Source: Thiothrix sp. UBA5583 (GTDB taxonomy: Bacteria > Pseudomonadota > Gammaproteobacteria > Thiotrichales > Thiotrichaceae). Taken from it: a stretch of 64,000 nt of DNA. Made by a program: the position numbers and the translations under genes. The notes below the pieces were generated by a model. It made no database searches. It was not told the DNA's origin and was given only the letters and a program-made list of their open reading frames with translations. The stretch lies in NCBI GenBank assembly GCA_002425225.1, contig DILV01000016.1:124001-188000 (forward strand), given 5' to 3'. Positions 27,553 to 38,958 of this stretch are shown in pieces. Numbering within the stretch: the stretch's first letter is position 1; each line of letters opens with the position of its first letter.

Positions 27553-28233
27553 TCAATAGGCGATGATGATGTTGTCGATGTAAGTGCCACCACCATTCGG
27601 GAAGCGGATATGCACACCATCAAAACTGTCAGCACCGGCAGCTTCACTGTAATGCACTTTCACCTCGGTATCGTTGGCAGAGGAAGCACTGGCATCATGT
27701 ACTTCCAGATCCAGCAACAGGATACGCGGGTTAAATCCCTGCGGAGCCGCCCGTACCAGTTTCACCAGCGTATCCCCATTGGGCACTGTCACCGTGCCAC
27801 TGACATGCAGAGTGGATGGCCCTGGCGGCATGGCATTGATCCAAGCGTGCCAGTCGTGGGAATGGTCAGGTGGAATTTGTGCATTTTCCTCACCCAAAGC
27901 GTGCAATACCAGCGCTTTTACGGGTGTGAAATTGCCGTCATCTCCCCGGTTGAAAAACGTCACTACATAAGCACCAGGGTCGAGCACGCCGAGATTGACC
28001 GACTCGTTCAGCCGGTGCGGTTTCTGTTCCTTGACCCGCTCCGGGCGTATGTGGGTAACAAAAATGCTGACATGGTGGCCTTCAATACTGTGCGACGTTT
28101 CCAGCACATGCCCCACACCAACAACATTCACATGAAAATTGACCTGACATTGTGGCGGCATGGATTCCAGCAGGCTAACCCCGTCCACGATCAAGGGTGA
28201 TGCTGCCAGTGAATAACCCGTGGTATTGCTCAT
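27553..28233 (-). CDS. Hypothetical protein, beta-rich
   Basis: 226 residues with no signal peptide, no membrane segment and no motif I recognise. The sequence is rich in alternating hydrophobic beta-strand patterns, His and Asn, and ends in GGGTYIDNIIIAY. An N-terminal half (NFHVNVVGVGHVLETSHSIE, VSIFVTHIRPE) and a middle segment with HSHDWHAWINAMPPGPSTLH suggest a metal-binding or beta-sandwich protein, but this is only an impression. It stands between uup and cobO on the same strand with its own spacing (about 130 bases from uup, 66 from cobO). Composition is like its neighbours. Confidence 0.7.
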   Translation of the reverse strand: MSNTTGYSLAASPLIVDGVSLLESMPPQCQVNFHVNVVGVGHVLETSHSIEGHHVSIFVTHIRPERVKEQKPHRLNESVNLGVLDPGAYVVTFFNRGDDGNFTPVKALVLHALGEENAQIPPDHSHDWHAWINAMPPGPSTLHVSGTVTVPNGDTLVKLVRAAPQGFNPRILLLDLEVHDASASSANDTEVKVHYSEAAGADSFDGVHIRFPNGGGTYIDNIIIAY

Positions 28234-28299
28234 GATCCAACTCCCTTGCTGCTTGTGCTCTTGCCTTTAAGCATAGTGGAAGCCAGCCTGTTTTGCCGT

Positions 28300-28905
28300 T
28301 TACAGGTCAATGCCTTTTTGTGCCTGGATGCCTGCGCGGAAAGCGTGTTTTTCATCCTCGATTACCGACACGGTATCTGCCAGTTCGCGCAACGGCAAGC
28401 TGGCAGCTCGCCCGGTAACAACCACATGCTGCATGGGCGGGCGCTGGGCAATATCCGCCAGCACATGTTCCGCATCCAGATAGCTGTAATTCAGCAAGTA
28501 GGTCAGCTCATCCAGTACCACTAGCGCATAATCCGGGTCAGCCAGCATCCGCCGGGCAATGTCCCAGCCGCGCCGGGAAGTGGCAATATCCTGTTCCCGG
28601 TCTTGCGTATCCCAAGTAAAACCATCACCGAGCACATGCCACTCGCAGTTGGCCTGTTTGCCGAAAAAGGCTTCCTCGCCGGTATCGGTGCGACTTTTGA
28701 TGAACTGGCAAACACCCACCTTCATGCCATGCCCCAGCGCCCGCCCGACCATGCCAAAAGCGGAGCTGGACTTGCCCTTGCCATTGCCGGTCAGCACCAG
28801 CAGCAAGCCTTTGTCGGTACTCGCACGCGCAATGCTGGCGTCGATTACGGCTTTTTTGCGTTCCATACGTTGCTGGTGACGCTGGTTCTGATCCTGCTTT
28901 GACAT
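28300..28905 (-). CDS. cobO: Cob(I)yrinic acid a,c-diamide adenosyltransferase
   Basis: 201-residue CobA/BtuR-type corrinoid adenosyltransferase, which attaches 5'-deoxyadenosyl from ATP to cob(I)alamin. The P-loop GNGKGKSSSAFG (about 40-51), CQFIK and VVLDELTYLLNY are diagnostic. The start MSKQDQNQRHQQRM at 28905 is preferred over an upstream start that adds 26 residues running into purT. It sits 10 bases after purT on the same strand, so the pair is likely co-transcribed. No cobalamin riboswitch is visible. Confidence 0.94.
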   Translation of the reverse strand: MSKQDQNQRHQQRMERKKAVIDASIARASTDKGLLLVLTGNGKGKSSSAFGMVGRALGHGMKVGVCQFIKSRTDTGEEAFFGKQANCEWHVLGDGFTWDTQDREQDIATSRRGWDIARRMLADPDYALVVLDELTYLLNYSYLDAEHVLADIAQRPPMQHVVVTGRAASLPLRELADTVSVIEDEKHAFRAGIQAQKGIDL

Positions 28906-28915
28906 GGCTGCGCCC

Positions 28916-30112
28916 TTAACCCCGCACAGGTTGCACGCGGCTGGCAGCTTCGGCAGCACGAGCGCGAGCTTCATCCGTGTCATTGCCGCGTGCCAAGGCT
29001 ACCCCCATGCGGCGACGCTCGAAAGACACCGGTTTGCCGAACAGGCGGATGTCGCTTTCCGGCACTTGCAGGGCATGTTCCACCCCATCAAAAGCAATGC
29101 CTTCCGCCTCCATCCCGCCATAAATCACCGCACTCGCACCAATGGAATGCATGGCGGTATTCACCGGCAAACCGAGGATAGCACGGGCGTGCAACTCGAA
29201 TTCGTTCTGGAACTGGGTTGCCATAGTCACCATGCCGGTGTCATGTGGGCGCGGGCTGACTTCTGAGAACCAGACCTCATCACCCTTGATGAACAGTTCC
29301 ACCCCGAACAGGCCGCGTCCGCCGAGGTTAGTGGTAACTTTCTCGGCAATATCCTGCGCTTTGGCAAGGGCAACATCGCTCATCGGTTGTGCTTGCCAGC
29401 TCTCCACGTAATCGCCCTTGACCTGCCGATGCCCGATCGGAGCGCAAAAATGGGTCTCGATCTCGCCGTTTGCCCCCAGCGCCCGCACTGTCAGCAGGGT
29501 GATTTCATAATCAAACTGGATGCCTTCTTCCACAATCACCCGACCGTGGTTGACGCGGCCTGCATCCAGTGCGTATTGCCAGGCAGCCGCAACTTCATCT
29601 GCGCTGTTGAGCATGGATTGACCTTTGCCAGAGGAAGACATCACCGGCTTGATGAAACAGGGGTAGCCCACATCATCGGCAGCAGCCTGCATTTCCGCCA
29701 AGCTGGAAGAGAAATGGTAACGCGAAGTCGGCAAGCCCAGCTCTTCCGCTGCCATGCGACGGATACCTTCGCGGTTCATGGTCAACTGGGTGGCGCGGGC
29801 AGTGGGAATGACTTCCGCCAGCCCGTCTGCATCGATGCGCCCCAGTTCATCGGTGGCAATGGCTTCGATTTCCGGCACGATGATATGCGGTTGTTCCTGT
29901 TCCACCAGCGCCCGCAGTGCTTGCGGGTCAGCCATATTGATGGCATGGAAACGATGCGCGACCTGATGCCCCGGTGCATTGGCATAGCGGTCAACAGCAA
30001 TGACTTCCACACCCAGACGTTGCAGGGCAATGATCACTTCCTTGCCAAGTTCACCACTGCCTAGCAGCATGACACGGGTGGCAGAGGGGGAAAGCGGGGT
30101 TCCGATACGCAT
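28916..30112 (-). CDS. purT: Formate-dependent phosphoribosylglycinamide formyltransferase
   Basis: 398-residue ATP-grasp enzyme that formylates GAR with formate and ATP in purine synthesis. Visible motifs are the N-terminal [20 protein letters not shown] (about 13-32), ATP-grasp [21 protein letters not shown] (about 270-290) and TGMVTM. Length matches PurT (392). It uses free formate, which PurU (60242, this window) can supply from 10-formyl-tetrahydrofolate. It is upstream of cobO, 10 bases apart. Confidence 0.97.
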   Translation of the reverse strand: MRIGTPLSPSATRVMLLGSGELGKEVIIALQRLGVEVIAVDRYANAPGHQVAHRFHAINMADPQALRALVEQEQPHIIVPEIEAIATDELGRIDADGLAEVIPTARATQLTMNREGIRRMAAEELGLPTSRYHFSSSLAEMQAAADDVGYPCFIKPVMSSSGKGQSMLNSADEVAAAWQYALDAGRVNHGRVIVEEGIQFDYEITLLTVRALGANGEIETHFCAPIGHRQVKGDYVESWQAQPMSDVALAKAQDIAEKVTTNLGGRGLFGVELFIKGDEVWFSEVSPRPHDTGMVTMATQFQNEFELHARAILGLPVNTAMHSIGASAVIYGGMEAEGIAFDGVEHALQVPESDIRLFGKPVSFERRRMGVALARGNDTDEARARAAEAASRVQPVRG

Positions 30113-30148
30113 GGGTTATCCTCCTGATGGGGTGTGGAAAGCGAGCCG

Positions 30149-31771
30149 TTATTCCAGCCCTTGACTGGACAGGTATTCGTCGTAAGTGCCGCGATAATCG
30201 ACAATCGTGCCGTCGCCTTTCACATCGAAAATACGGGTAGCCAGTGAGCCGACGAACACCCGGTCATGCGAGACGAACAGCAGTGTGCCGTCGTAGCGGT
30301 CGAGCGCACCGTTGAGCGATTCGATGGATTCCATGTCCAGATGGTTGGTCGGTTCGTCCATCAGCATCACGTTGGTGCGGGAGAGCATCATGCGCCCGAA
30401 AATCATGCGACCTTTTTCCCCACCCGACAGGACTTTCACCGGTTTTTTCACAGTGTCACCCCCGAACAGCAGACGACCCAGCGTGCCACGGATTTGGGTT
30501 TCGGCGTCTTCGCCTTCGTAGCCTTCCTTGCGCACGTATTCAGCGATCCACTCGGTCAATGGGCGGTCGCTCTTGAATTCGTCTTCGTGATCCTGATCGT
30601 AGGTACAGAAACGGGCTTTTTCTGCCCACTTGATGTTGCCTTTTTGCGGCTGGAGCCTGCCTTCCAGCAGTTTGACCAGCGTGGTTTTACCGACACCGTT
30701 TTCACCGATAATGGCAATTTTTTCACCTGCTTCCACCGCAAAACTGAAGTTTTTGATCAGTGGTTTCTCCATGCCCTCGTAGGCGAAGGTGAGGTTTTCC
30801 ACTTCCACGGCGAAACGGTGCAGGCGCTCTTTTTCGTCATACTCGAAACGAATCCACGGGTATTGGCGGCTGGATGGTTTGACATCTTCCGGTTTGAGCT
30901 TGTCGATCAGCTTGCGGCGGCTGGTAGCCTGCTTGGCTTTGGATTTGTTGGCGGAAAAGCGGCGCACGAAATCCTGCAATTCGGCGATACGTTCCTTGGC
31001 TTTGGCGTTGGCGCTGGCCTGACGTTCACGCGCTTGGGTGGCTGCTTCCATGAAATCATCATAGTTGCCGGGGTAAACCTGAATCTTGCCGTAGTCCAGA
31101 TCCGCTGTATGGGTACAAACCTGATTCAAAAAGTGGCGGTCATGCGAGATGATGATCATGGTGGATTCGCGGTTGTTGAGCGTTTCCTCCAGCCAGCGGA
31201 TGGTGTTGATGTCGAGGTTGTTGGTTGGTTCGTCCAGCAACAAAATGTCAGGGTTGGCGAACAGTGCCTGACACAACAGTACCCGCAGTTTCCAGCCGGG
31301 GGCAACCTGACTCATCGGGCCATTGTGTTGTTCGGTGGGAATACCGACCGCCAGCAGCAGTTCACCCGCCCGCGCTTCGGCAGTGTAACCGCCCAGCTCG
31401 GCAAAATGACCTTCCAGTTCCGCCGCCTTCATGTAATCGTCTTCGGTCGCTTCCGGGTTCATGTAGATGGCATCCTTTTCTGCCATCACCTTCCACATTT
31501 CCTCGTGCCCCATCAGTACCACGTCCAGCACGCGCACGTCCTCAAAGCCGAACTGATCCTGTCGCAGGTAGGCCATGCGTTCAATCGCATCCTTGGATAC
31601 GTTGCCGTGAGTCGGGTCTTGTAACCCGCAGAGGATTTTCATGAAGGTGGACTTGCCCGCGCCGTTCGCCCCGATCAGGCCGTAGCGGTTGCCGTCCCCG
31701 AATTTGACGGAAACGTTGTCAAACAGCGGCTTGGCGCCGAATTGCATGGTGATGTTGGCAGCGACTAACAT
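30149..31771 (-). CDS. ybiT: ABC-F ATPase YbiT
   Basis: 540-residue ABC-F protein, cytoplasmic, with two ATPase domains. The start [19 protein letters not shown] at 31771 is the conserved N-terminus; a longer in-frame start adds an unrelated 37 residues. Walker [13 protein letters not shown] and [12 protein letters not shown]; signature: LSGGEKGR in domain 2; Walker [12 protein letters not shown] and [11 protein letters not shown]. The PtIM-like linker, [13 protein letters not shown] segment and the end [15 protein letters not shown] identify the YbiT subgroup rather than EttA. ABC-F members act at the ribosomal E-site. It is a second ABC-F in the window, besides Uup. Confidence 0.93.
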   Translation of the reverse strand: MLVAANITMQFGAKPLFDNVSVKFGDGNRYGLIGANGAGKSTFMKILCGLQDPTHGNVSKDAIERMAYLRQDQFGFEDVRVLDVVLMGHEEMWKVMAEKDAIYMNPEATEDDYMKAAELEGHFAELGGYTAEARAGELLLAVGIPTEQHNGPMSQVAPGWKLRVLLCQALFANPDILLLDEPTNNLDINTIRWLEETLNNRESTMIIISHDRHFLNQVCTHTADLDYGKIQVYPGNYDDFMEAATQARERQASANAKAKERIAELQDFVRRFSANKSKAKQATSRRKLIDKLKPEDVKPSSRQYPWIRFEYDEKERLHRFAVEVENLTFAYEGMEKPLIKNFSFAVEAGEKIAIIGENGVGKTTLVKLLEGRLQPQKGNIKWAEKARFCTYDQDHEDEFKSDRPLTEWIAEYVRKEGYEGEDAETQIRGTLGRLLFGGDTVKKPVKVLSGGEKGRMIFGRMMLSRTNVMLMDEPTNHLDMESIESLNGALDRYDGTLLFVSHDRVFVGSLATRIFDVKGDGTIVDYRGTYDEYLSSQGLE

Positions 31772-31953
31772 GAAAAAATCCTTTTGGGCAAACGACTCAG
31801 CGAAAAGAGGCGCTACTTTAGCATTTTCAGGTTGGTTCTCCCAGTAATCGCCCGCAGTGGCAGCAGAAACTTGCGTAAACACATCATCGTGAAACCACCC
31901 GGCAGGATGCGTATAATCCCCCCTTCATATAACGATGCAATCAAGGAATTTTC

Positions 31954-32670
31954 ATGAGGCCCAGCAAACGCACCCCTGACCAGATGCGGACTGTCAAGTT
32001 TACCCGCAACTACACCTGCCATGCCGAGGGTTCGGTACTAGTGGAATTCGGCAACACCAAAGTGCTGTGCACCGCGACCGTAGAAGACAAATTACCGGGC
32101 TGGTTGAAAGGCAAGGGGCAAGGCTGGGTGACGGCTGAATACGGCATGTTGCCACGTTCCACCGGAACCCGTACCGCACGCGAAGCCGCTCGAGGCAAGC
32201 AGGGTGGGCGCACCATGGAAATCCAGCGCCTGATCGGGCGAGCCTTGCGTGCAGTAGTCGATCTGGAAGCCCTCGGTGAATTCCAGATTACTATCGACTG
32301 CGATGTCATCCAGGCGGATGGCGGCACACGCACCGCTTCCATCAGTGGTGGCTACGTGGCTCTGTGCGATGCGATTACCTGGCTGCAAAAGAACCGCCGC
32401 CTGAAGAAAAACCCGTTACACGGGCAAATCGCCTCCATTTCCGTCGGTATTTTCAACGGCTTGCCGGTACTGGATCTGGACTACGCCGAAGATTCCAGCG
32501 CCGAAACCGACATGAATGTGGTCATGAATGAAGCGGGTCAGTTCATCGAGTTGCAGGGTACTGCCGAAGGTCACGCTTTCCGCCGTGACGAACTCGATGC
32601 CCTGCTGGTACTGGCGGAAAAAGGCATCCGTGAAATCATGCAGGCGCAACAGGAGGCGTTAGCGGCATGA
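31954..32670 (+). CDS. rph: Ribonuclease PH
   Basis: 238-residue phosphate-dependent 3' exoribonuclease that trims tRNA and degrades structured RNA. Start [20 protein letters not shown] is conserved; the catalytic and phosphate-binding region includes [18 protein letters not shown] (about 67-84), [12 protein letters not shown] (phosphate loop) and [17 protein letters not shown] (about 110-126). Length is typical (238). AAGGA lies 6 bases before the ATG. It overlaps rdgB by 4 bases (ATGA). Confidence 0.97.
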   Translation: MRPSKRTPDQMRTVKFTRNYTCHAEGSVLVEFGNTKVLCTATVEDKLPGWLKGKGQGWVTAEYGMLPRSTGTRTAREAARGKQGGRTMEIQRLIGRALRAVVDLEALGEFQITIDCDVIQADGGTRTASISGGYVALCDAITWLQKNRRLKKNPLHGQIASISVGIFNGLPVLDLDYAEDSSAETDMNVVMNEAGQFIELQGTAEGHAFRRDELDALLVLAEKGIREIMQAQQEALAA

Positions 32671-33350
32671 GCAAGCAAATTGTTCTGGCCTCCGGCAACG
32701 CCGGTAAACTGCGTGAATTCAACGCCATGATGGCGGATCTTGGGCTGGAATTCGTCCGCCAGAGCGAATTCGGTGTGCAGGATGCAGAAGAAACCGGCCT
32801 GACTTTCGTCGAAAATGCCCTGCTCAAAGCCCGCCATGCCGCCAAGGCCACCGGAATGCCCGCAATGGCCGACGATTCCGGTATTGTGGTCGATGCACTC
32901 GGCGGCGCACCCGGTCTGTATTCCGCCCGCTATTCCGGTGCAGGTGATGAGGCCAACAACGCCAAGTTGCTGGAAGAAATGAAAAATGTGCCAGACGAGC
33001 AACGCACCGCGCGTTTCTACTGCTGCATTGTTTACCTGCGCCATGCAAATGACCAGTTGCCGATCATTGCCGAAGCCAGTTGGGAAGGCCGCATTCTGCA
33101 CAGCCTGAGCGGGGCGAACGGCTTCGGTTACGATCCGCTGTTCTTCGTCCCCACCCACGGCTGCTCCTCTGCCGAACTACCACCGGAAGAGAAAAATCGC
33201 ATCAGCCATCGCGGGCAAGCCTTGCGCAAGCTGCATCAGTTGCTGGAAGAACCCTCACCCCCTAACCCCCTCTCCCGCCGAACGGGCGAGGGGGAACAAG
33301 AGACAGGGAACGGGACTCTTGTTCCCTCTCCCCTTGAGGGAGAGGGCTAG
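32667..33350 (+). CDS. rdgB: XTP/dITP pyrophosphatase RdgB with a repeat-encoded C-terminal tail
   Basis: 227-residue Maf/HAM1-like NTP pyrophosphatase that removes deaminated purines (ITP, XTP) from the nucleotide pool. The start [16 protein letters not shown] (about 3-18), [20 protein letters not shown] and [23 protein letters not shown] are intact, as is the C-terminal core [17 protein letters not shown]. After that the normal ~197-residue protein is extended by about 32 residues ([15 protein letters not shown]...) that are entirely the translation of the palindromic repeat at 33253. Overlaps rph by 4 bases. Confidence 0.95.
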   Translation: MSKQIVLASGNAGKLREFNAMMADLGLEFVRQSEFGVQDAEETGLTFVENALLKARHAAKATGMPAMADDSGIVVDALGGAPGLYSARYSGAGDEANNAKLLEEMKNVPDEQRTARFYCCIVYLRHANDQLPIIAEASWEGRILHSLSGANGFGYDPLFFVPTHGCSSAELPPEEKNRISHRGQALRKLHQLLEEPSPPNPLSRRTGEGEQETGNGTLVPSPLEGEG

Positions 33351-33360
33351 GGTGAGGGGT
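33253..33360. repeat. G/C-rich palindromic repeat spanning the rdgB-gmhB junction
   Basis: Arms CCCTCACCCCCTAACCCCCT... and ...GAGGGAGAGGGCTAGGGTGAGGGG enclose an inner inverted pair around AACAAGAG/CTCTTGTT. Related to 4919-5017. The element runs in frame as the last ~32 codons of rdgB, and its right arm supplies GAGGGAGAGGG, a Shine-Dalgarno-like sequence, and the GTG start of gmhB. Confidence 0.9.
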
Positions 33361-33903
33361 TCGCTCATCATCCTCGACCGTGACGGTGTAATCAACGAAG
33401 ACTCGGATGCCTACATCAAATCACTGGCGGAATGGATTCCTATCCCCGGCAGCATTGAGGCAATGGCAAAGCTAAGCCAGGCCGGTTACACCCTGACGGT
33501 AGCCACCAACCAGTCCGGCATCGGGCGCGGTTACTACGACGTGGCTACACTGGAAGCCATGCATACCCGTCTGCGTGAGCTGTTGGCAGAACAGGGCGGC
33601 AAGGTCGATTACATTGCCTATTGCCCACACGTGAATGCCGATAACTGCCACTGCCGCAAGCCCAAACCGGGTCTGTTGCAGGAAATTGCCGAGCATTTTG
33701 ATGCCGACTTAAGGCAAGCCATTGTGGTGGGGGACTCCCTGCGTGACTGGCAGGCTGCCGCTGTGGTCGGGGCGGCTTACGTGCAGGTACGTACCGGCAA
33801 AGGCGAGCGCACCCTGACAGATGGCAAACTGCCTGCCGATATACCTGTTTTCAACAATCTGGCAGACTATGCTGCTTCACTCCTTGGACGCATACCCGCA
33901 TGA
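33352..33903 (+). CDS. gmhB: D-glycero-D-manno-heptose 1,7-bisphosphate phosphatase
   Basis: 183-residue HAD phosphatase acting in ADP-heptose synthesis for lipopolysaccharide. The HAD motif I ILDRDGVINED (about 6-16), motif II TNQSGIGRG (about 48-56), the zinc-binding CPHVNADNCHCRKP (about 89-102) and GDSLRDWQAA are intact. The GTG at 33352 is preferred because GAGGGAGAGGG precedes it; it lies in the repeat's right arm, so the repeat fixes where translation begins. It overlaps plsC by 4 bases. The gmhB-plsC order is common in gammaproteobacteria. Confidence 0.92.
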   Translation: MRGSLIILDRDGVINEDSDAYIKSLAEWIPIPGSIEAMAKLSQAGYTLTVATNQSGIGRGYYDVATLEAMHTRLRELLAEQGGKVDYIAYCPHVNADNCHCRKPKPGLLQEIAEHFDADLRQAIVVGDSLRDWQAAAVVGAAYVQVRTGKGERTLTDGKLPADIPVFNNLADYAASLLGRIPA

Positions 33904-34640
33904 ATGCACTGAATACCTTGTGGTTGGGCGCTCGCGCCACCCTGTTCTGGATCGGCTCCATCCCCAGTACCCTGCTGGCAGGGCTGCTGGTTCCGCTGGC
34001 CTGGTTTTTCCCGCTCAAATACCGTTACCCTGCCACCACACTGTGGAACTGTTTCAACCGATGGTGGCTGGAAGTGACCTGTGGGGTGAAATACCAGGTC
34101 ATCGGGCGCGAAAACATCCCCACGGATACCGCTTTCATCGTCATGTCCAACCACCAGTCCACCTGGGAAACGTTTGCCTTGCCCTGCATTTTTCCACAAC
34201 ACCTGAGCTGGGTACTCAAGCAGGAATTGCTGAAAATCCCGTTTTTTGGCTGGGGTTTGCGTCTGCTGCGCCCGATTGCGATTGACCGCAGTGCAGGCAA
34301 GGCAGCCGTCAAACAGATTTCGCAGCAGGGTAAAGCCTTGCTGGCAGAAGGCATCAGTATCGTAATTTTCCCGGAAGGCACACGGGTATCACCGGATGAA
34401 ACCGTACCTTTCAAGATTGGTGGAGCCATCCTTGCTTCCTATTCAGGCTATCCAGTTGTACCAGTAGCACACAATGCAGGCAAAAGCTGGCGGCGTCATG
34501 CCTGGATCAAGTTGCCGGGAACCATTACCGTCAGCATTGGTCAGCCCATTGATACCAAGGGCATGAAAACCGATGCCATCAACCAGCAGGTGCAAGCGTG
34601 GATCGAAGCCGAAAAACAGCGTTTGCCACCCATCCGTTAA
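33900..34640 (+). CDS. plsC: 1-acyl-sn-glycerol-3-phosphate acyltransferase
   Basis: 246-residue inner-membrane acyltransferase that makes phosphatidic acid. An N-terminal hydrophobic region (about 10-40) precedes the acceptor motif NHQSTWE (about 80-86; usual NHxxxxD, here E), the FPEGTR motif (about 159-164) and the PVVPVAHNAG segment. The E for D at the end of motif I is known in some PlsC proteins. ATGA overlap with gmhB indicates translational coupling. Confidence 0.93.
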   Translation: MNALNTLWLGARATLFWIGSIPSTLLAGLLVPLAWFFPLKYRYPATTLWNCFNRWWLEVTCGVKYQVIGRENIPTDTAFIVMSNHQSTWETFALPCIFPQHLSWVLKQELLKIPFFGWGLRLLRPIAIDRSAGKAAVKQISQQGKALLAEGISIVIFPEGTRVSPDETVPFKIGGAILASYSGYPVVPVAHNAGKSWRRHAWIKLPGTITVSIGQPIDTKGMKTDAINQQVQAWIEAEKQRLPPIR

Positions 34641-34675
34641 ACGACTTAAATGACAACCAGCACAGGATGTAAACC

Positions 34676-35611
34676 ATGTTACAGAAAGCCCTGTTAGGTA
34701 GTGTGTTGATTCTGGCAGGTTTGGCTCATGCCAGCCCCGATGCCCCGGAAGAGAGCGTGCGGCAGTTCTATGCGGCAGCCACCAGCAAGAATTGTGCCTT
34801 GGCCATCAAACTGCGCCCCGGTTTTACCCAGGATCGCTGTGAAAAACTGGAGACAGCCACCATCCGCAGCCTGACAGTGGTCAGCAATGATGGCAACAAA
34901 GCTGTCGTGGCGGCAGATCTTGGGCTGGAATCAGGTGGTAAACCGCAGGATTTCAAGGGTTCCATCCACCTGCAAAAACAGCAGGGCGAATGGGTACTGA
35001 CCGAATACGAGGCAGAAACAAGCACCAACGCACCCCCGCAGCAACAGGCAGCTCCGACAACGGATGTGATTGGCGATAACCCGGCAGAAACCCTGGCAAT
35101 GTTGCGTGAGCGCTTCCCCCGCTATGCCCAAGGCAAGATTGTATTGGTTGACGTAGACAAGCAACGCATGAGCATTTACCAGGGTCAGGAAAAACTGGGT
35201 GAATTCCCGGTGTCCACTGCCACCAAGGGCGTTGGCAGTGCCGAAGGCAGTGACAAAACCCCACTGGGCGCTCACCGCATCAGCCAGAAATTTGGGGATG
35301 ATGCCCGCAAAGGCACGATTTTCAAGGCACGTCAGGATACCGGCACGCTGGCAGACATCATCACCGAACCCAAAGATGTGCCCACCGATTACGTAACCAC
35401 CCGCATCCTGTGGCTGGATGGGCTGGAACCGGGCAAGAACAAGGGTGGTAGTGTCGACTCTCAAGACCGATTCATCTATATCCACGGTACACCGGAAGAA
35501 GGCTTGATCGGCAAACCGGCATCCCACGGTTGCATCCGCATGAAAAATGACGATGTGATCCGGGCATACCAGTTGCTGGATTCCGATACGTTGGTATATA
35601 TCGGTCAGTAA
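34676..35611 (+). CDS. Periplasmic L,D-transpeptidase (YkuD domain)
   Basis: 311 residues with a Sec signal (MLQKALLGSVLILAGLAHA). Residues about 25-115 form a DUF4440/NTF2-like or lumazine-binding-like region (ESVRQFYAAATSKNCALAIK), followed by a linker rich in Gln, Pro and Ala, then a YkuD L,D-transpeptidase domain (about 150-311). The catalytic motif is SHGCIRM, Cys286, with HG in YIHGTPEE. It would cross-link peptidoglycan or attach envelope proteins. It stands 35 bases after plsC and may be in the same transcript. Confidence 0.92.
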   Translation: MLQKALLGSVLILAGLAHASPDAPEESVRQFYAAATSKNCALAIKLRPGFTQDRCEKLETATIRSLTVVSNDGNKAVVAADLGLESGGKPQDFKGSIHLQKQQGEWVLTEYEAETSTNAPPQQQAAPTTDVIGDNPAETLAMLRERFPRYAQGKIVLVDVDKQRMSIYQGQEKLGEFPVSTATKGVGSAEGSDKTPLGAHRISQKFGDDARKGTIFKARQDTGTLADIITEPKDVPTDYVTTRILWLDGLEPGKNKGGSVDSQDRFIYIHGTPEEGLIGKPASHGCIRMKNDDVIRAYQLLDSDTLVYIGQ

Positions 35612-35614
35612 ATC

Positions 35615-35648
35615 AAAAAAGCCGGATACCAATCCAATGTATCCGGTT
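35615..35648 (-). terminator. Terminator between the L,D-transpeptidase and the barrel gene
   Basis: CCGGATAC and GTATCCGG pair, extended by G-T and A-T; six U follow on the minus strand. It terminates the outer-membrane barrel gene at 35662 and, as a hairpin, may also stop the convergent transcript. The same stem occurs at 59585-59607. Confidence 0.75.
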
Positions 35649-35661
35649 AATAATGACAGGC

Positions 35662-36282
35662 TTAAAAGTTGTAATTCAGACCAATCGAAAGCGTATCAAT
35701 ATCTTCTTTCAGCGTACTGGCAGCACCACCCGTGATCAGGGCATTATCCTTGCCGACGCTGAAGAAACGATCCCAGCCACCACGCACTGTCCATTTGTCG
35801 TTGATGCCATATTCCAGCCCCAGCCCTACGGTAGGAGAAGTACCGGAATCTTCCGCATTACCAACCGTGGATTTGGTTTCACTGTTCCATAGGTAAGCAC
35901 CAACCTTGCCATACACGTTTGTTTTGCCTGACAATGCCTTTCTGCCCACCAGATTTAGAGCAATACCATCCGTTTTCTGTTCGGCCTGTCTGCCACCGCT
36001 GTCCTTTGCCTTGGCAACATAAACCAGATTGGTATAACCGCCTTCTAGGGCGATATTCGGCCTGATGGGGTAGCCACCGTAAAATTGCCACGCATCATCC
36101 GCATTGCCAAGATCGCTACACGTAACCCCGCCTGTGCCGCAGTTAGCTGCCAGTTTGTCGGCGTCAACCTCGGTATTGATGCCATAGGTAACACCCACAT
36201 AAGGACGTGCAGCATCAGCGTGAACCAAACCGGCTACGCTGAATACCGCGAGACCCATTACCATCTTGTGCATTGTTTTCAT
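35662..36282 (-). CDS. Outer-membrane beta-barrel protein
   Basis: 206 residues; signal peptide MKTMHKMVMGLAVFSVAGLVHA. The mature part alternates in the beta-barrel style with strands such as YVGVTYGIN, WQFYGGYPIRPNIALEGGY and WTVRGGWDRF, and ends in LSIGLNYNF, the C-terminal Phe signature of outer-membrane insertion. It resembles the OmpA/OmpW-like small eight-strand barrels. Two Cys (NCGTGGVTCSD) in an early loop may form a disulfide. The ATG at 36282 has AAGGAA upstream; an earlier in-frame ATG adds 11 residues. A palindromic site lies about 113 bases upstream. Confidence 0.85.
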   Translation of the reverse strand: MKTMHKMVMGLAVFSVAGLVHADAARPYVGVTYGINTEVDADKLAANCGTGGVTCSDLGNADDAWQFYGGYPIRPNIALEGGYTNLVYVAKAKDSGGRQAEQKTDGIALNLVGRKALSGKTNVYGKVGAYLWNSETKSTVGNAEDSGTSPTVGLGLEYGINDKWTVRGGWDRFFSVGKDNALITGGAASTLKEDIDTLSIGLNYNF

Positions 36283-36394
36283 TATGCAAAGTTCCTTTTC
36301 GTTTTTAATATTCATTAATTTAGCTGGAAAAATATGAATTTTTTATTTTTATTTCTTATGGAACTTTCTGGAAACTTATAATTAAAAGCAAGTG

Positions 36395-36406
36395 ATTGAA
36401 ATCAAT
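36395..36406. promoter_or_regulatory. Palindrome upstream of the barrel gene
   Basis: ATTGAAATCAAT is a perfect 12-base inverted repeat in an AT-rich region 113 bases from the barrel gene start and 82 from the end of the haemoglobin gene. It is reminiscent of an FNR/CRP half-site pair (TTGA..TCAA) but with too short a spacer, so the regulator is unknown. Confidence 0.3.
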
Positions 36407-36487
36407 AGATTTAAAAAAGCCGGATTATCAAGGCGATGAACAGCAACCGATAAGCGGTACTTTTATTTGGATAGCTGAAAATACGCA

Positions 36488-36880
36488 CTAGCCTACCCGG
36501 TTACGCATGTGATCAGCCGTATTGGCGAATGAGGATTTGAGCTGCATTTTCAGCAGTTCATCTTCCACCTGTTCATCCAGCGCGATATTCATGCACAACA
36601 GCCACTGGTCGCGTGCCAGTATATCTACTGGAAATGGCATGTGGCGCATCCGCAGGCGGGGATGTCCGTATTCCGCCTCATACAAACCGGGGCCACCCAA
36701 CCAGCCGGACAAAAACTTGAACAGCTTGTCGCGGGAACCCTGTAAATCCTGCGGGTGCAGCTTGCGCAGTTCCCACGCCTCCGGCAATTCATCCATCAGG
36801 TCATAGAAACGGTCAACCAGACGGCGCACACCTGCTTCCCCGCCCAGCATGTTGTAATGGCTTGCAATCGGTAATTCCAT
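36488..36880 (-). CDS. Group II truncated haemoglobin
   Basis: 130-residue 2-on-2 globin. The proximal His is in RMRHMPFPV (about 80), Tyr B10 at about 26 (RFYDLMD), and Trp G8 at about 93 (DQWLLCM), the hallmark of group II. Such proteins bind oxygen, nitric oxide or act in redox relief. It stands alone, divergent from bipA by 139 bases. The role here is not determined. Confidence 0.92.
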   Translation of the reverse strand: MELPIASHYNMLGGEAGVRRLVDRFYDLMDELPEAWELRKLHPQDLQGSRDKLFKFLSGWLGGPGLYEAEYGHPRLRMRHMPFPVDILARDQWLLCMNIALDEQVEDELLKMQLKSSFANTADHMRNRVG

Positions 36881-36959
36881 GCATCACTCCGCTTTCATAC
36901 GAAAAAAGCGCGAGTTTAAGGGGTTTTTACAGCCGTCAACACGCAATTTCGCAAATTCA

Positions 36960-36988
36960 TTAGAAAATTAACATATTGTCAGTATAAT
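36960..36988 (+). promoter_or_regulatory. Possible promoter of bipA
   Basis: A perfect TATAAT at 36983-36988 with a weak TTAGAA 17 bases upstream. It lies 32 bases before the GTG start of bipA. A five-codon open frame, ATG at 37006 to TGA at 37023, overlaps the GTG. Confidence 0.45.
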
Positions 36989-37019
36989 CGCGCCTTCACG
37001 AATTCATGAGTACCTCGCT

Positions 37020-38849
<1,830 letters not shown>

Positions 38850-38862
38850 AAATAACCTGACG

Positions 38863-38903
38863 CGAGCAGGGGGCATGGAATACCATACCCCTGCTCGTTG
38901 TTT
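38863..38903 (+). terminator. Terminator of typA
   Basis: CGAGCAGGGG and CCCCTGCTCG form a perfect 10-bp stem with a 15-base loop, followed by TTGTTT. It lies 14 bases past the stop. Confidence 0.85.
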
Positions 38904-38958
38904 CCTCAGAAGCCTTTGCCTCCCAACCGCAGAGCGCAGCGTGTAACACAGCGCCTTA

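Noticed and set aside
28234..28299. Cobalamin riboswitch near cobO
   Set aside because: The gap is on the 3' side of cobO; no B12-box or conserved fold is seen before purT or cobO.
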